Assembly: GCA_903919925.1 (NCBI GenBank)
Contig: CAIXKO010000319.1
Location: forward strand, 1-47,177
Length of the DNA: 47,177 nt
DNA from: an uncultured Bacteroidota bacterium
GTDB taxonomy: Bacteria > Bacteroidota > Bacteroidia > Bacteroidales > UBA12481
Direction of reading: 5' to 3'
The translations under genes were made by a program, and so were the position numbers. Within the stretch, counting starts at the first letter, position 1. The number at the start of each line of letters is the position of its first letter. Under the pieces are notes generated by a model. That model was not told the DNA's origin, made no database searches, and was given only the letters and a program-made list of their open reading frames with translations. This document shows, in pieces, positions 34,606 to 44,528 of the stretch.

Positions 34606-35355
34606 TTAAAGTTCCTTGATCTTGATGTTACGATACCATACCTTCGTACCATGATTCTGAAGCGAGATAAATCCCTCATCAAACTTGCCCCAGTCAGGGA
34701 AATTTACCCATTTACCACTGTTCCGGAGTTTTAACCACTCTTCAGAATTCTTTTCATATTGCACAACCAGCTTCCCGTTAAGAAATTGCTTTACCTGATT
34801 TCCCTTCACCTCAAGCACTAAATTGTTCCACGCTCCAACCGGTTTATAGGGCCGTGCCTTTGGAGGATACATCGCGTAATTGGCCCCGTTGATCTGCCAG
34901 TCTTCCAGTTTATCGGGCCAGTTTTCATGATCAATCACCTGAAATTCCGGACCTGTTTCGTAAGGAAATTTGTATTTCGGATCTTCATAAATCTGGAAAA
35001 TAACTCCGCTGTTGGCCGCTTTGGTTAACTTGTAGTCAACTGCCAATCTGAAATTCCTGTATTCTTTATTGGTTAGCACATCCAGACTTTCGCCACCACC
35101 TTTACTGTTCATGGTTAATGATTCATCTTCAATCGTCCAGCAATCCGGAAAAACCTTCATGTTATATCCGTGCCAACCGTCAGTGGTCTTTCCGTCAAAT
35201 AACAAAGTCCAACCTTCTTTTTTTTCTGCTTCGGTCAACGTGTTGTTTTTTTGATTCTTACCCAGCTTACCTGAAGTCTTTACGGTTTGAGCACCTGCCG
35301 TCATTACAGCGAAGGCCATGATGCATAGTGAAATTTTAATGGCTAAATTTTTCAT
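34606..35355 (-). CDS. DUF1080 (3-keto-disaccharide hydrolase-like) protein 2
   Basis: The start at 35355 gives a signal peptide (MKNLAIKISLCIMAFAVMTA) and 249 residues; the longer frame to 35466 has no leader and overlaps the divergent gene. The DUF1080 fold is clear: GWTLLFDGKTTDGWHGYN, NFRLAVDYKLTKAANSGVIF, GPEFQVIDHENWPD, GAWNNLVLEVKGNQVKQFLN and the ending GFISLQNHGTKVWYRNIKIK. It is first in a minus-strand operon with the Gfo/Idh oxidoreductase 21 bases downstream. Its upstream gap (35356-35428, 73 bases) is shared with the divergent lipoprotein gene. It contains a 7-of-8 match to the -7 box on the minus strand (TATTTTTC). Confidence 0.9.
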   Translation of the reverse strand: MKNLAIKISLCIMAFAVMTAGAQTVKTSGKLGKNQKNNTLTEAEKKEGWTLLFDGKTTDGWHGYNMKVFPDCWTIEDESLTMNSKGGGESLDVLTNKEYRNFRLAVDYKLTKAANSGVIFQIYEDPKYKFPYETGPEFQVIDHENWPDKLEDWQINGANYAMYPPKARPYKPVGAWNNLVLEVKGNQVKQFLNGKLVVQYEKNSEEWLKLRNSGKWVNFPDWGKFDEGFISLQNHGTKVWYRNIKIKEL

Positions 35356-35428
35356 TTTTTGATTTTGCTTTTGCTGCTGTTTTTTGTACTGAAAAATAGT
35401 TGTATTTTCCCATACATCTACTTTTACT

Positions 35429-38401
35429 ATGAAAAGTCTTTTCAATTTCTTCTTATTTGTTTGCATTGTGCTTATAATAACAAGCTGTTCAGAGCCAAAA
35501 CAAACTTTTCAAATATCAGTTACATTCGGAAAAGCCTGGGCCTATTCTCCGCATTCCAATGAAATACTTAACTGGACAGGCAATCTGAAAATCGAAGGAG
35601 GTTCCCTTGATTCCCTCTTTAAACTGACTTATGGTATGATCGACTGGGAAAAAGGATACGGAGGATGCTCACGCGAGAATTCGAAAAAACTGGATAAACA
35701 GCAGTGGATCACCGATATCAGGCCGGGCTCCGGAAGAGGCCTGGAGGGGATCCGGTTATTTATAAAAGGCGATAAGAATACCATAATATCTATAATTACT
35801 CAAGCTGGAACCGCACAGTTTACACTTGGTAATCTTATCGATAAAGAGTATCTTGAGTTTCCTTTCGGAGGCTACTATTCCTTCCAGCCAATATCTGTTT
35901 TCCTTGGCCCCGATGCACGGCCTAGAATGTCCCAAAAAGCCTATTCCAAACAACTGGCTCTCGAACACAGATCCGGAACGATGCTAATTCCCGACGATTT
36001 TACTGGTCAAAAAGCAAACTTTATGAGTGCTTATTGTGCTGCCATTCAGCCTCAAAATATAATATCTGCTGATTTTATTACCCCAGTTTTTGGTGCCATC
36101 TCAACGAATAAAATTCCGGTTAAACTACAAATCATGGCTGCTGAACATAAAACGCCTGATGAAGCCCTCGAAACCACTTCCGGGTGGATCGATTTTGTGG
36201 TAAGTATCGGGAGCTACACAGAAAAGGTGCGGCACTTTTTTACCTTCTTCCGGCAAGCTGAGAAATTGTTCGATATCTATTTATATGTACCCCAAAATGC
36301 ATTTGTCAAGGGTAAAACCTCCATCTCAATAGCGAACAATGATACCTCCAAAACTTTGCTTCTTCACCGTACCTATATCAATGAACCACCTGTATCTCAT
36401 TTAGATAATGTATCAAAACTTCCGCCGCTTCCAGCGAAGCCCAATTTATGGGTAGGTTACGATCTCAATACCTCAACCACTCAAAACCTGGAAGTCGATT
36501 CACTGATCAGCCGGATGTACAAAGAGCAAATGGGTAACTATCTGCTATTCAGAATCGAAGAATCCAACTCCGCAACGATTTCCGATTTTACAAGGTGGGG
36601 GAACCAGGTACACCAGAATAATTTTAGTGCCGGAACAACCATGGGCGGCGATGTGGCCAAAACTTTATCCGAAACAATCGGCACCAACTTCCTGGGAATT
36701 CATCAGCATGAATGCAGTAACCTGATCTATGGATGGGGCGATTCGGAACCAAAAGCTGCCCGAGTTAACCGTTCCCTACCAGAGTGCGAAGCTGCCTATT
36801 CTGCACGGATGAAATCGATTAAAATGTTGGGACAGGCCCTGCCAATGTGTAACCTGGATTATAAGTCAGGCGTGAATTTTATATCCAGCGAGTTTCCTAC
36901 AGGGCACTCAACCTTAATGATGGCAGCAAACCGCGGAGGATCATACCTCTATGACAAACCTTTCTGGGGTGTACACTTGGCTAACCATGTATTGCGAATG
37001 CCTGATGATGAAAGTACCCTCAGGAGAAATTTTTTATTTATCTGGCAATCATGGCTCTATGGAGCAAGATTAATATATGATGAGGAAAGTGCTGTCTACG
37101 GTATTCATAGTACCTCCTATTCCTGGTCCGATCCGATGAGCTTTATCCGCCGTAAACAAATGCAGGAGCTTTTTCATTATGGCTCTGCCTATCCTTTAGG
37201 TAAGGAATTGGTGAAAACCGGATTCCTTGTTGGTAAATATGATTGCCTGGTGGGTGGGGTGCAATCTTCACCTGAAATGGAGCCAACAAAAGTATGGGGT
37301 ATGTTTGGCCCCGAAACCGATTCCTGGAAATTCGATACCCCTGAGCGTGGCTGGGAATTACTCAATATTTTTATGCCCGGAGTTTGGCTTTATCCGGTAA
37401 AACAAGATGTTTCCAAAATCAGAATGTTCTTTGGCGCTTCACCTAATGGACAGGTCGATCTCGTGACCATAGACGGAGACGCTGAAAAATTGAAAAAATA
37501 TGACCTCCTTATTCTCCCCGGTTGGAACACCATGACTAAAGCGAATTATGATAAACTGATTGATTTTGCAAATAGTGGCGGACACCTCATTTTGGCGGTC
37601 TCACAAGCTACCAACCATATCACCCGTGACTTTCTGACTAAAAAGGAAGATTTTGATTTCTACAATCAGGGAGATCTGACCAGTTTATGCGGCATCACAG
37701 TCGACAAGGTTGCACCCACGGTTCAATCAATTCGTTGGAAGGATGGACGCCGATGCACCACGCCCGGATTGCCCGGCCTTAACGCACACCTTGATGCCAA
37801 TACCATTGTTTTGGCCGAAGGTGAGAAGGGGCAGCCCATTTTGGTTGAAAAAATCTTAGGAAAGGGTAGGGTATGGACACTCATCGCTGGAGAATACTGG
37901 GGGGCGCCAGCTCTCGATAGTTTCCGCGAACAACTTGGCGATACCCTCATCAAAATGCATAAAAACGATTTCTCTATAACAGGCGATACTAAAGAGATTG
38001 ATTATCATGTATATGAGCTACCCGATGGCTCCACGAGAATCACTTTTCTTAATACCGATTGGACAAAAGCTGGGAACATCAAAAGTATCGCACTTCAAAC
38101 AGGTGGACAGGAGTTTCCGGTTTCGGTAAAAGAAGGTTTCGTAACCAATATTTTGATCAATAATAACTTGATGATTAATTATTTCGTTCCCGGTTCAGGT
38201 GCCGAAATTATTAACTCCAACGAGAATGAAGTCAAACTCCGCTTCAGTGGAACAGGCAAGCAGGTTTTTACCCTTATCTCCGAAAAAGCATTGAAATACA
38301 CTGATTTAACCGATGAATCCATAAAATTGAAGGACAACTACCTCCATATTGATTTTGGGCCAGATTGGCAAGATAAAATCATTCGGCTGACTCATAAATA
38401 A
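35429..38401 (+). CDS. Large lipoprotein, probable unclassified glycoside hydrolase with GATase-like domain
   Basis: I do not recognise a named family. It is a 990-residue lipoprotein (lipobox LIITSC, Cys20). An N-terminal beta-rich region (about 25-340) is followed by a barrel-like region (about 345-640) starting PNLWVGYDLNTST. Candidate catalytic acids there lie in LGIHQHECSN (Glu428) and FISSEFPTGHS. Residues about 655-735 look like a GATase1-like (beta-galactosidase trimerisation) domain (YDLLILPGWNTM, FANSGGHLILAVSQ), and two beta-domains end the protein. The layout resembles GH42-type or similar large hydrolases, but the catalytic core does not match a family I know. It heads a plus-strand operon with GH51 (gap 61) and GH38 (gap 34), so a glycan-hydrolase role is likely. 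It is divergent from the DUF1080 operon. Confidence 0.8.
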   Translation: MKSLFNFFLFVCIVLIITSCSEPKQTFQISVTFGKAWAYSPHSNEILNWTGNLKIEGGSLDSLFKLTYGMIDWEKGYGGCSRENSKKLDKQQWITDIRPGSGRGLEGIRLFIKGDKNTIISIITQAGTAQFTLGNLIDKEYLEFPFGGYYSFQPISVFLGPDARPRMSQKAYSKQLALEHRSGTMLIPDDFTGQKANFMSAYCAAIQPQNIISADFITPVFGAISTNKIPVKLQIMAAEHKTPDEALETTSGWIDFVVSIGSYTEKVRHFFTFFRQAEKLFDIYLYVPQNAFVKGKTSISIANNDTSKTLLLHRTYINEPPVSHLDNVSKLPPLPAKPNLWVGYDLNTSTTQNLEVDSLISRMYKEQMGNYLLFRIEESNSATISDFTRWGNQVHQNNFSAGTTMGGDVAKTLSETIGTNFLGIHQHECSNLIYGWGDSEPKAARVNRSLPECEAAYSARMKSIKMLGQALPMCNLDYKSGVNFISSEFPTGHSTLMMAANRGGSYLYDKPFWGVHLANHVLRMPDDESTLRRNFLFIWQSWLYGARLIYDEESAVYGIHSTSYSWSDPMSFIRRKQMQELFHYGSAYPLGKELVKTGFLVGKYDCLVGGVQSSPEMEPTKVWGMFGPETDSWKFDTPERGWELLNIFMPGVWLYPVKQDVSKIRMFFGASPNGQVDLVTIDGDAEKLKKYDLLILPGWNTMTKANYDKLIDFANSGGHLILAVSQATNHITRDFLTKKEDFDFYNQGDLTSLCGITVDKVAPTVQSIRWKDGRRCTTPGLPGLNAHLDANTIVLAEGEKGQPILVEKILGKGRVWTLIAGEYWGAPALDSFREQLGDTLIKMHKNDFSITGDTKEIDYHVYELPDGSTRITFLNTDWTKAGNIKSIALQTGGQEFPVSVKEGFVTNILINNNLMINYFVPGSGAEIINSNENEVKLRFSGTGKQVFTLISEKALKYTDLTDESIKLKDNYLHIDFGPDWQDKIIRLTHK

Positions 38402-38462
38402 TGTCAAAAATAAAAATGAACTGTTCGATATTGATAAACCAGTGTTCCTTAAACCTAAATTT

Positions 38463-40991
38463 ATGAAAATACTCCGGTACCAGTTTTTAATAATCTCCCT
38501 GATCCTGGCGTCTTGCACTCAAAAGTCGCAAACCGATGGGTCAATTAGTATCGACATGTCCGGTAAAGGTGCCACAATACCTTCGTCCATGTACGGTGTA
38601 TTCTTCGAGGAAATCAACCATGCCGGTGATGGTGGCCTCTATGCTGAAATGGTACGTAACCGTAGTTTTGATGAGAATGAACTTCCTGATGGGTATTCGG
38701 CAAAGGAAAACAAACTGTACCCCAGCCAGGCCAAAAACCATCTTAGCGGATCAACAAGCGATGCATCATTCCGCTGGACTGAAGAGGAGTTTCCCGGGTG
38801 GACCCTGGAATCCCCAGGTACTCTAAAAGCTAAGATGAAACTCGTAAAAACCAATCCGCTCCACGCAGAATCGCTGAACTCTTTGCAAATCAATATTCCC
38901 GGATCAACCGAAGTGGTAACCCTGGTCAATGAAGGTTATTGGGGAATGGGTGTAAAAAGCGACAACCGCTACCAGCTTCGGTTTTATTTACGCAATCAGG
39001 ATTTTAAGGGCGGGATCATGACCCGGTTAATAAGTTCATCAGGAAATATACTGGCTACAACCCCGGTGAAATTGGCTGGAAATTCGGGATGGAATGAATA
39101 TAAGCTCATCCTTTCCTCCAATCAGACCGATACAAAAGCAAGGCTGGCAATCATTTTTACCGGCAGGGGAACCGTACAGCTCGACTATGTATCTCTGTTT
39201 CCAGAGATTACCTTCATGAATCGTCCCAATGGTTTGCGAAAAGATGTCGCAGAATTCCTCGCCGATCTCCATCCCGCATTTATTCGCTGGCCAGGTGGCT
39301 GCATAGTAGAGGGGATATCATTAAGCAATAGGGTGGAGTGGAAAAAAACTCTTGGCGATCCAATGACTCGTCCCGGTGAATATGATACCTGGGGTTACCG
39401 AAATACCTATGGTTTTGGATATCATGAATTCCTTCAGTATTGCGAGGATATCGGGGCAAAGGGTATGTTCGTCTGTAACATCGGAATCGGTTGCCAGGCT
39501 AGGGTTGGAGATGCCTGTAAGGACGAAGAGGTGCAGTTTTATATCAACGATGTGCTGGATGCTATCGAATATGCAATTGGAGATCAATCAACAACCTGGG
39601 GGGCCAAACGCTCAGCCGCCGGTCACCCTGGAACTTTTCCTCTTCAATATGTCGAAATCGGAAATGAAAATTCCGGACCGGTTTATAACAATCGATTCAA
39701 CCTGTTTTATGATGCTATCAAAGCAAAATATCCTAACCTTACCCTGATCTCCAATCATGGCTTAGGTAAAGACGTCGGAAACATTAAAAAAACCGATATG
39801 ATTGATCCACACTGGTATGTGGGCCCTGACTATTTTTTTAAAAATGCTGATATTTTTGATAAGCAACCTCGCGGCGATTTTAAAATCTATGTTGGCGAGT
39901 ATGCCTGTAATTCCGGAGTTGGCAGCGGAAATATGCTCGCTGCGCTAAGCGAGGCCGCCTTTATTACCGGGATGGAACGCAACAGCGATTTGGTTACAAT
40001 GGCTTCTTATGCTCCACTTTTTGAAAATAGTAACGACCGGACCTGGCCCGTTAATCTGATATGGATCAATTCCACCCAGGTGATCGGACGCTCATCCTAT
40101 TATGTCCAAAAAATGATGGCTGAAAATAAACCCGATTATAACCTTAAAACAGAGTTAATCCCTCGTTCGGAGAAACCTGCCTCTTTTCTTGCCGATGGTC
40201 GCTTTGGAGTCGGTACGTGGAGGACACAATCTGAGTACAAGGATTTTATTATAACAACCGCCGATGGTAAAACTGAAAAACCTGCTATCGGTGAATGGGA
40301 GAAGATTAACGGTGAGTGGACGATTTCTGATAGTACAGTGTCACAAACTTCAGATAAAACCATGACAAACCTGGTATGGAACAAACCTCTATCCGGAAAG
40401 TACACACTGGAGCTTAAGGCCCGTATCACCGGAGGTAGTGAAGGCTTCTTAATTTGTTTTGGATTGTCCGGTCAAAATAATAATGGATATCTCTTTAATA
40501 TCGGCGGTTGGATGAACACCCTCACTGCTTTGGAAAAAGTACAAGGCGGTACAACAGCCGGGATTTTAGGAGAGCAACTTCCGCAAACCCTTGAAAAAGA
40601 TCGGTGGTATAAAATAAAAGTTGAAGTTAATTCCAAAGATGCTACCCTTTGGATCGATGGTGTACCTATAATCAAATATAAGCCAACCAATCCCTTGCAC
40701 CAATTTGCGGTAAGTGGTTATAATGAAAAAAATGGCGAGGTGGTACTAAAAGTTGTTAATGCTGATGATGCCCCATGGATTTCATCTGTCAATATCAGTA
40801 ATGCCGGCCGGGTTGAATCAACAGGAGAAGTTATTACTTTGTCGGCTGATTCATTGGAGGATGAAAATTCGTTTGGGCAGCCGTTAAAGATTTCTCCTGT
40901 ATCGCAAACGTACAGTGGTTTTTCATCAACATTCCAATACGCGTTTGAAGCTCGGTCGTTTACCATCTTAAAAATAAAAGTGGCAAAGTAA
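38463..40991 (+). CDS. GH51 alpha-L-arabinofuranosidase lipoprotein
   Basis: The start at 38463 gives a leader with lipobox (LILASC) and 842 residues. It should release terminal alpha-L-arabinofuranose from the cell-surface or periplasmic side. An N-terminal region (about 20-270) includes a CBM4-like sandwich. The catalytic barrel has FIRWPGGCIVEG, the acid/base Glu402 in VEIGNENSG, and the nucleophile Glu479 in YVGEYACNSG. The C-terminal beta-domain typical of GH51 is present. An inserted lectin-like module (about 590-740, SGKYTLELKARITGGSEGF, ATLWIDGVPI) resembles the DUF1080 fold. Second gene of the plus-strand operon, 61 bases after the large lipoprotein gene. Confidence 0.94.
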   Translation: MKILRYQFLIISLILASCTQKSQTDGSISIDMSGKGATIPSSMYGVFFEEINHAGDGGLYAEMVRNRSFDENELPDGYSAKENKLYPSQAKNHLSGSTSDASFRWTEEEFPGWTLESPGTLKAKMKLVKTNPLHAESLNSLQINIPGSTEVVTLVNEGYWGMGVKSDNRYQLRFYLRNQDFKGGIMTRLISSSGNILATTPVKLAGNSGWNEYKLILSSNQTDTKARLAIIFTGRGTVQLDYVSLFPEITFMNRPNGLRKDVAEFLADLHPAFIRWPGGCIVEGISLSNRVEWKKTLGDPMTRPGEYDTWGYRNTYGFGYHEFLQYCEDIGAKGMFVCNIGIGCQARVGDACKDEEVQFYINDVLDAIEYAIGDQSTTWGAKRSAAGHPGTFPLQYVEIGNENSGPVYNNRFNLFYDAIKAKYPNLTLISNHGLGKDVGNIKKTDMIDPHWYVGPDYFFKNADIFDKQPRGDFKIYVGEYACNSGVGSGNMLAALSEAAFITGMERNSDLVTMASYAPLFENSNDRTWPVNLIWINSTQVIGRSSYYVQKMMAENKPDYNLKTELIPRSEKPASFLADGRFGVGTWRTQSEYKDFIITTADGKTEKPAIGEWEKINGEWTISDSTVSQTSDKTMTNLVWNKPLSGKYTLELKARITGGSEGFLICFGLSGQNNNGYLFNIGGWMNTLTALEKVQGGTTAGILGEQLPQTLEKDRWYKIKVEVNSKDATLWIDGVPIIKYKPTNPLHQFAVSGYNEKNGEVVLKVVNADDAPWISSVNISNAGRVESTGEVITLSADSLEDENSFGQPLKISPVSQTYSGFSSTFQYAFEARSFTILKIKVAK

Positions 40992-41025
40992 ATTCTCAAT
41001 ACATCTCCGGAAAACCTTAATTAAT

Positions 41026-44000
41026 ATGAAAAAAACATTAACAATCATTCTCTTGCAGCTAGCTTTGCTGCCTTTTTATCTAAATGTAGCTTCAGCCCAG
41101 CCGGGTACCCAAACTTTTTTTCTCCCCGGATTCGATAAAGGGATCGACGGTGTGGATTTCAACTACAGATCTCCATTGCCACAAAATGAAGATGGCTATA
41201 TCCTCCGAAATTCCTTTGAAAAATCGGAAATGAACTGGAAGTCAGCATCTCTAACCAAAGTTGCCACCGCAGGAAAAATTGCTTTTATCTTCATGGCAGC
41301 CATGTCAACCGATAGCCCGGATCTGAAATATCAGCTTAAAGTGAATAATGGCGAGGTATTCAGCTTTACTAACACCACAGCAAAAACATGGTCAGCAAAA
41401 GGCTCAATGGGCAGTGAATTGGCTTTTTATCAAGCCAAAAATATCTCCGGTGTCGAGGTTAATGGATTTATGATCTTAACGGTATTTGCTGATAAAGCAA
41501 AATCAAAAGAACCTCTTGATTTTAAACTGACACTTTTGCCAACCGATAAGAATTCATGGATAATCATCTTCAAAAAGTCACTGCAAAACCTGACCACAAT
41601 TACCAGCTCTCCTGTTTTGGTAAGGGAAAAAGGAACACTTAATCAGCAAGTTACCGTTTCACAGATACAATTCAGGGAACCGGGCCCAATTACTTTCAGC
41701 TTGGGAGGCAAAGAACTTCTTGCCAGCCAAACAAAAGTTGGATTCAACCAGTTCTATGTCCCGGTACCTATGGTGAAAGCAGATAAAAAATTAACTATCA
41801 CCGCTAAATATGGCACAGGTGATTCCGAAAGCCTCAGCACAACCATTTCACCGGTTAAAAAATGGGAAATATATCTCGTCCAGCACGCTCATACTGATAT
41901 CGGATACACACGCCCACAATCCGAGATCCTTGCTGAACACGTTCGTTATATCGATTATGCCCTTGATTATTGCGACCAAACCGATAACCTGCCTGATGAT
42001 GCGAAATTCCGCTGGACCTGCGAGTCAACATGGGTGGTTAGGGAGTATTTACGAACCCGTCCGCAATCTCAGATCAACAGGCTAAAAAAACGAATCACTG
42101 AAGGTAGGGTAGAGGTAACCGGCATGTATTTCAATATGGCGGAAATTGCCGACGAAAATATAATGTTCGATTTCCTTCAACCGCTCAGGGAAATTAAAGA
42201 TCAGGGCATTACCGTTAAAACAACTATGCAGAACGACGTTAACGGCGTTGCCTGGTGCCTTCCCGATTATTTTAAAAATACCAGCATTCGTTATCTGACC
42301 ATGGGAATCAATGAAACCCGTTCGATTCTGCCATTTAAAATTCCAACCTGTTTCTGGTGGGAGGCTCCTTCCGGATCCCGATTGCTCGCCTTCCGAAGTG
42401 ATCACTATATGACCGGCAATTTCTTTGGACTTCCTGAACAAGCTTCCTTCGATCCAAATAAAATATTCGACTATATCAAAAAACTGGAAGATAATGGTTA
42501 TCCATTTAGCCGCGTTGCTGCTCAGTTCTCTGGATATTTTACCGATAATTCCCCGCCTTCAACCGGTGCCTGTGAAATTATTAAAGCGTGGAATGAGAAA
42601 TATGAATCACCCAAACTCCGTCTGGCAACTGCTTCAGAATTCTTTGAATATGTAGAGAAAAACTACTCGGAATCCCTTCCTGTGTACCGGAATGCTTGGC
42701 TCGATTGGTGGACCGACGGATTCGGATCAACTTCCAGGGAAACAGCCAAAACACGACTGACACAGAATCTGAAACAAACCGATGAGGGCCTGTTCGCAAT
42801 GGTTACTATGCTGGGCGGTGGATTATCAACCGATTTGAAAAGCAAAATCGAGCATATCAGCGAAAATGCCCTGTTTTTTGATGAGCATACCGTTGGAGCC
42901 GATGAAAGTATTGATCGCCCTTATTCCGAAAATACAACTGAACAATGGCTGCAAAAAGGAGCCTATGCTTGGGAAGCGTTGAAAAAAGTTACCCTCTTGA
43001 ATGAAGATGCGCTGGGTCGTATTCAGCCTTGGTTAAAGAAAGCTGACTTTCCGGTAATCTATGTCCTAAACTCAATGGGATGGGAGCGTTCAGGAGTAGT
43101 CGAACTATTTGTCGATAACCAGATTATTCCGTTTGCTAAACAATTCAGAGTCATTGATCTGGCAACAAATAAAGATATTCAGGTTCAACTTGTCCGTAAG
43201 AGGAGCGAAGGAGCTTATTGGGCCCTGAATGTGGTTGATATTCCTGCTTTGGGCTGGAAAGCCTTTAAGGTAGAGGCAGGCACGCTCGATGCCATTCCGG
43301 CAAGCCAGGTGGAAACAATAAAAGAAATTGAAAATCAATATTATCGATTAAACTTTGATGTTGCAACAGGGGCTATCAAAAGTCTGTACGATAAGGATCT
43401 GAAAAAGGAATTGCTGGATCCTGAAAATCCTTGGAAAATCGGCCAGATCATAAGGGAAACATTGTCCGATCGCAATAACATGAAAGAAACAACACACACT
43501 ACGGTCACCAATGTGAAAATGGAAAGTGGTGCAAAAGGGGATTTGTGGCAAAGTGTAAAGTTTATGGCCGATCTCGACGGTTTCGAAAAGGGTACTTCCT
43601 CTGCTCCAAAAGGACTGGAATGGGAGATCAGACTATATAACAAATCTAAATTGATCGAATTTCATTTTCTGGGAAGAAAGGAAATCCTAACCTCTCCCGA
43701 AGCTTTATATGTTACTTTTCCATTTTGTCTGCCTGGATCACGAATTGTGTTCGAAACTATAGGAGGCGCTCTGACTCAGGGTAAACAATTGCCTGGATCA
43801 TCATCGGACTGGATTGTTGCTCAGAATTATGTTTCTGTCAGAAGTCCTGAAGCTCAGATTATTATGGTTAGTAATGAAATTCCTCTCTGGCAATTTGGTG
43901 GATTCAATCTGGGCAAATTCGAGCGAAATCAGGCACCTTGTAAGCCCTGGCTCTATTCATGGGTGATGAATAATTATTGGTTTACCAATTTCCGGGCTTA

Positions 44001-44409
44001 TCAGGAAGGAGGATTTCACTGGACCTACCAAATAACTACGACCAGGGACACTACAAATGCTGCTGCTTCAAAATTTGCCTGGGGAATTCGGAACCCCTTC
44101 CCAAGCCGTACATTTCCCGCCGGGAAAAATGAATTGTCCATACCGCTGTTCCAAACAATTAAAATTGCAGGATCTTCAAATATTATGCTGGTAAATTCAA
44201 GACCCGATTTTAATAAGCAGGGCAGCGTGCTGATTCATCTTCGTGAGTTGGATGGGTTGCCGGGAACCACAACTTTCCTATCTTCTGTCGATGGTCGCCC
44301 CATTCGTAGAATGATCGAAGTCAACGTACTCGGAGAAGAAATCGGTCAGCCTCTGCAATCGGTATCATTAACTCCGTTTGCCGTAAAATTTGTCCGCCTT
44401 GAATATTAG
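41026..44409 (+). CDS. GH38-family alpha-mannosidase-like exported enzyme (copy 3)
   Basis: A 1127-residue exported enzyme (signal MKKTLTIILLQLALLPFYLN). It is the longest of the three GH38-like proteins because about 260 residues of beta-rich sequence precede the catalytic domain. The metal motif is VQHAHTDIGYTRPQ (His287, His289, Asp291). The nucleophile candidate is Asp404 in QNDVNGVAW, and the C-half shows the GH38 sandwich (NQYYRLNFDVATGAIKSLYD). It is last in the plus-strand operon, 34 bases after the GH51 gene. The 169-base gap that follows contains a 19-bp repeat array and hairpin rather than a gene. Confidence 0.9.
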   Translation: MKKTLTIILLQLALLPFYLNVASAQPGTQTFFLPGFDKGIDGVDFNYRSPLPQNEDGYILRNSFEKSEMNWKSASLTKVATAGKIAFIFMAAMSTDSPDLKYQLKVNNGEVFSFTNTTAKTWSAKGSMGSELAFYQAKNISGVEVNGFMILTVFADKAKSKEPLDFKLTLLPTDKNSWIIIFKKSLQNLTTITSSPVLVREKGTLNQQVTVSQIQFREPGPITFSLGGKELLASQTKVGFNQFYVPVPMVKADKKLTITAKYGTGDSESLSTTISPVKKWEIYLVQHAHTDIGYTRPQSEILAEHVRYIDYALDYCDQTDNLPDDAKFRWTCESTWVVREYLRTRPQSQINRLKKRITEGRVEVTGMYFNMAEIADENIMFDFLQPLREIKDQGITVKTTMQNDVNGVAWCLPDYFKNTSIRYLTMGINETRSILPFKIPTCFWWEAPSGSRLLAFRSDHYMTGNFFGLPEQASFDPNKIFDYIKKLEDNGYPFSRVAAQFSGYFTDNSPPSTGACEIIKAWNEKYESPKLRLATASEFFEYVEKNYSESLPVYRNAWLDWWTDGFGSTSRETAKTRLTQNLKQTDEGLFAMVTMLGGGLSTDLKSKIEHISENALFFDEHTVGADESIDRPYSENTTEQWLQKGAYAWEALKKVTLLNEDALGRIQPWLKKADFPVIYVLNSMGWERSGVVELFVDNQIIPFAKQFRVIDLATNKDIQVQLVRKRSEGAYWALNVVDIPALGWKAFKVEAGTLDAIPASQVETIKEIENQYYRLNFDVATGAIKSLYDKDLKKELLDPENPWKIGQIIRETLSDRNNMKETTHTTVTNVKMESGAKGDLWQSVKFMADLDGFEKGTSSAPKGLEWEIRLYNKSKLIEFHFLGRKEILTSPEALYVTFPFCLPGSRIVFETIGGALTQGKQLPGSSSDWIVAQNYVSVRSPEAQIIMVSNEIPLWQFGGFNLGKFERNQAPCKPWLYSWVMNNYWFTNFRAYQEGGFHWTYQITTTRDTTNAAASKFAWGIRNPFPSRTFPAGKNELSIPLFQTIKIAGSSNIMLVNSRPDFNKQGSVLIHLRELDGLPGTTTFLSSVDGRPIRRMIEVNVLGEEIGQPLQSVSLTPFAVKFVRLEY

Positions 44410-44452
44410 GTACGGGAGGACCCACGCGTCCTCCCTTCTTCCCCCTCCCCCC

Positions 44453-44528
44453 ACACAATAGCCCTCCCCCCACACAATAGCCCTCCTCCCACACAATAGC
44501 CCCCCCCACAAACAATAGCCCCGAGCAT
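44453..44528. repeat. 19-bp tandem repeat x4, C-rich
   Basis: The core CAATAGCCC occurs at 44456, 44475, 44494 and 44513, exactly 19 bases apart, separated by C-rich spacers. On the minus strand the array has repeated runs of three to eight G and could form G-quadruplexes. It lies between convergent genes. Confidence 0.92.

Noticed and set aside
34606-35466. Longer start for the first DUF1080 protein
   Set aside because: It would place a Lys/Gln-rich stretch before the signal peptide and overlap the divergent lipoprotein gene; the ATG at 35355 begins the leader directly.
11853-44409. A classical polysaccharide-utilisation locus with SusC/SusD
   Set aside because: No SusC-like barrel, SusD-like protein, ECF sigma/anti-sigma or hybrid two-component sensor is encoded here; only the enzymes are present.
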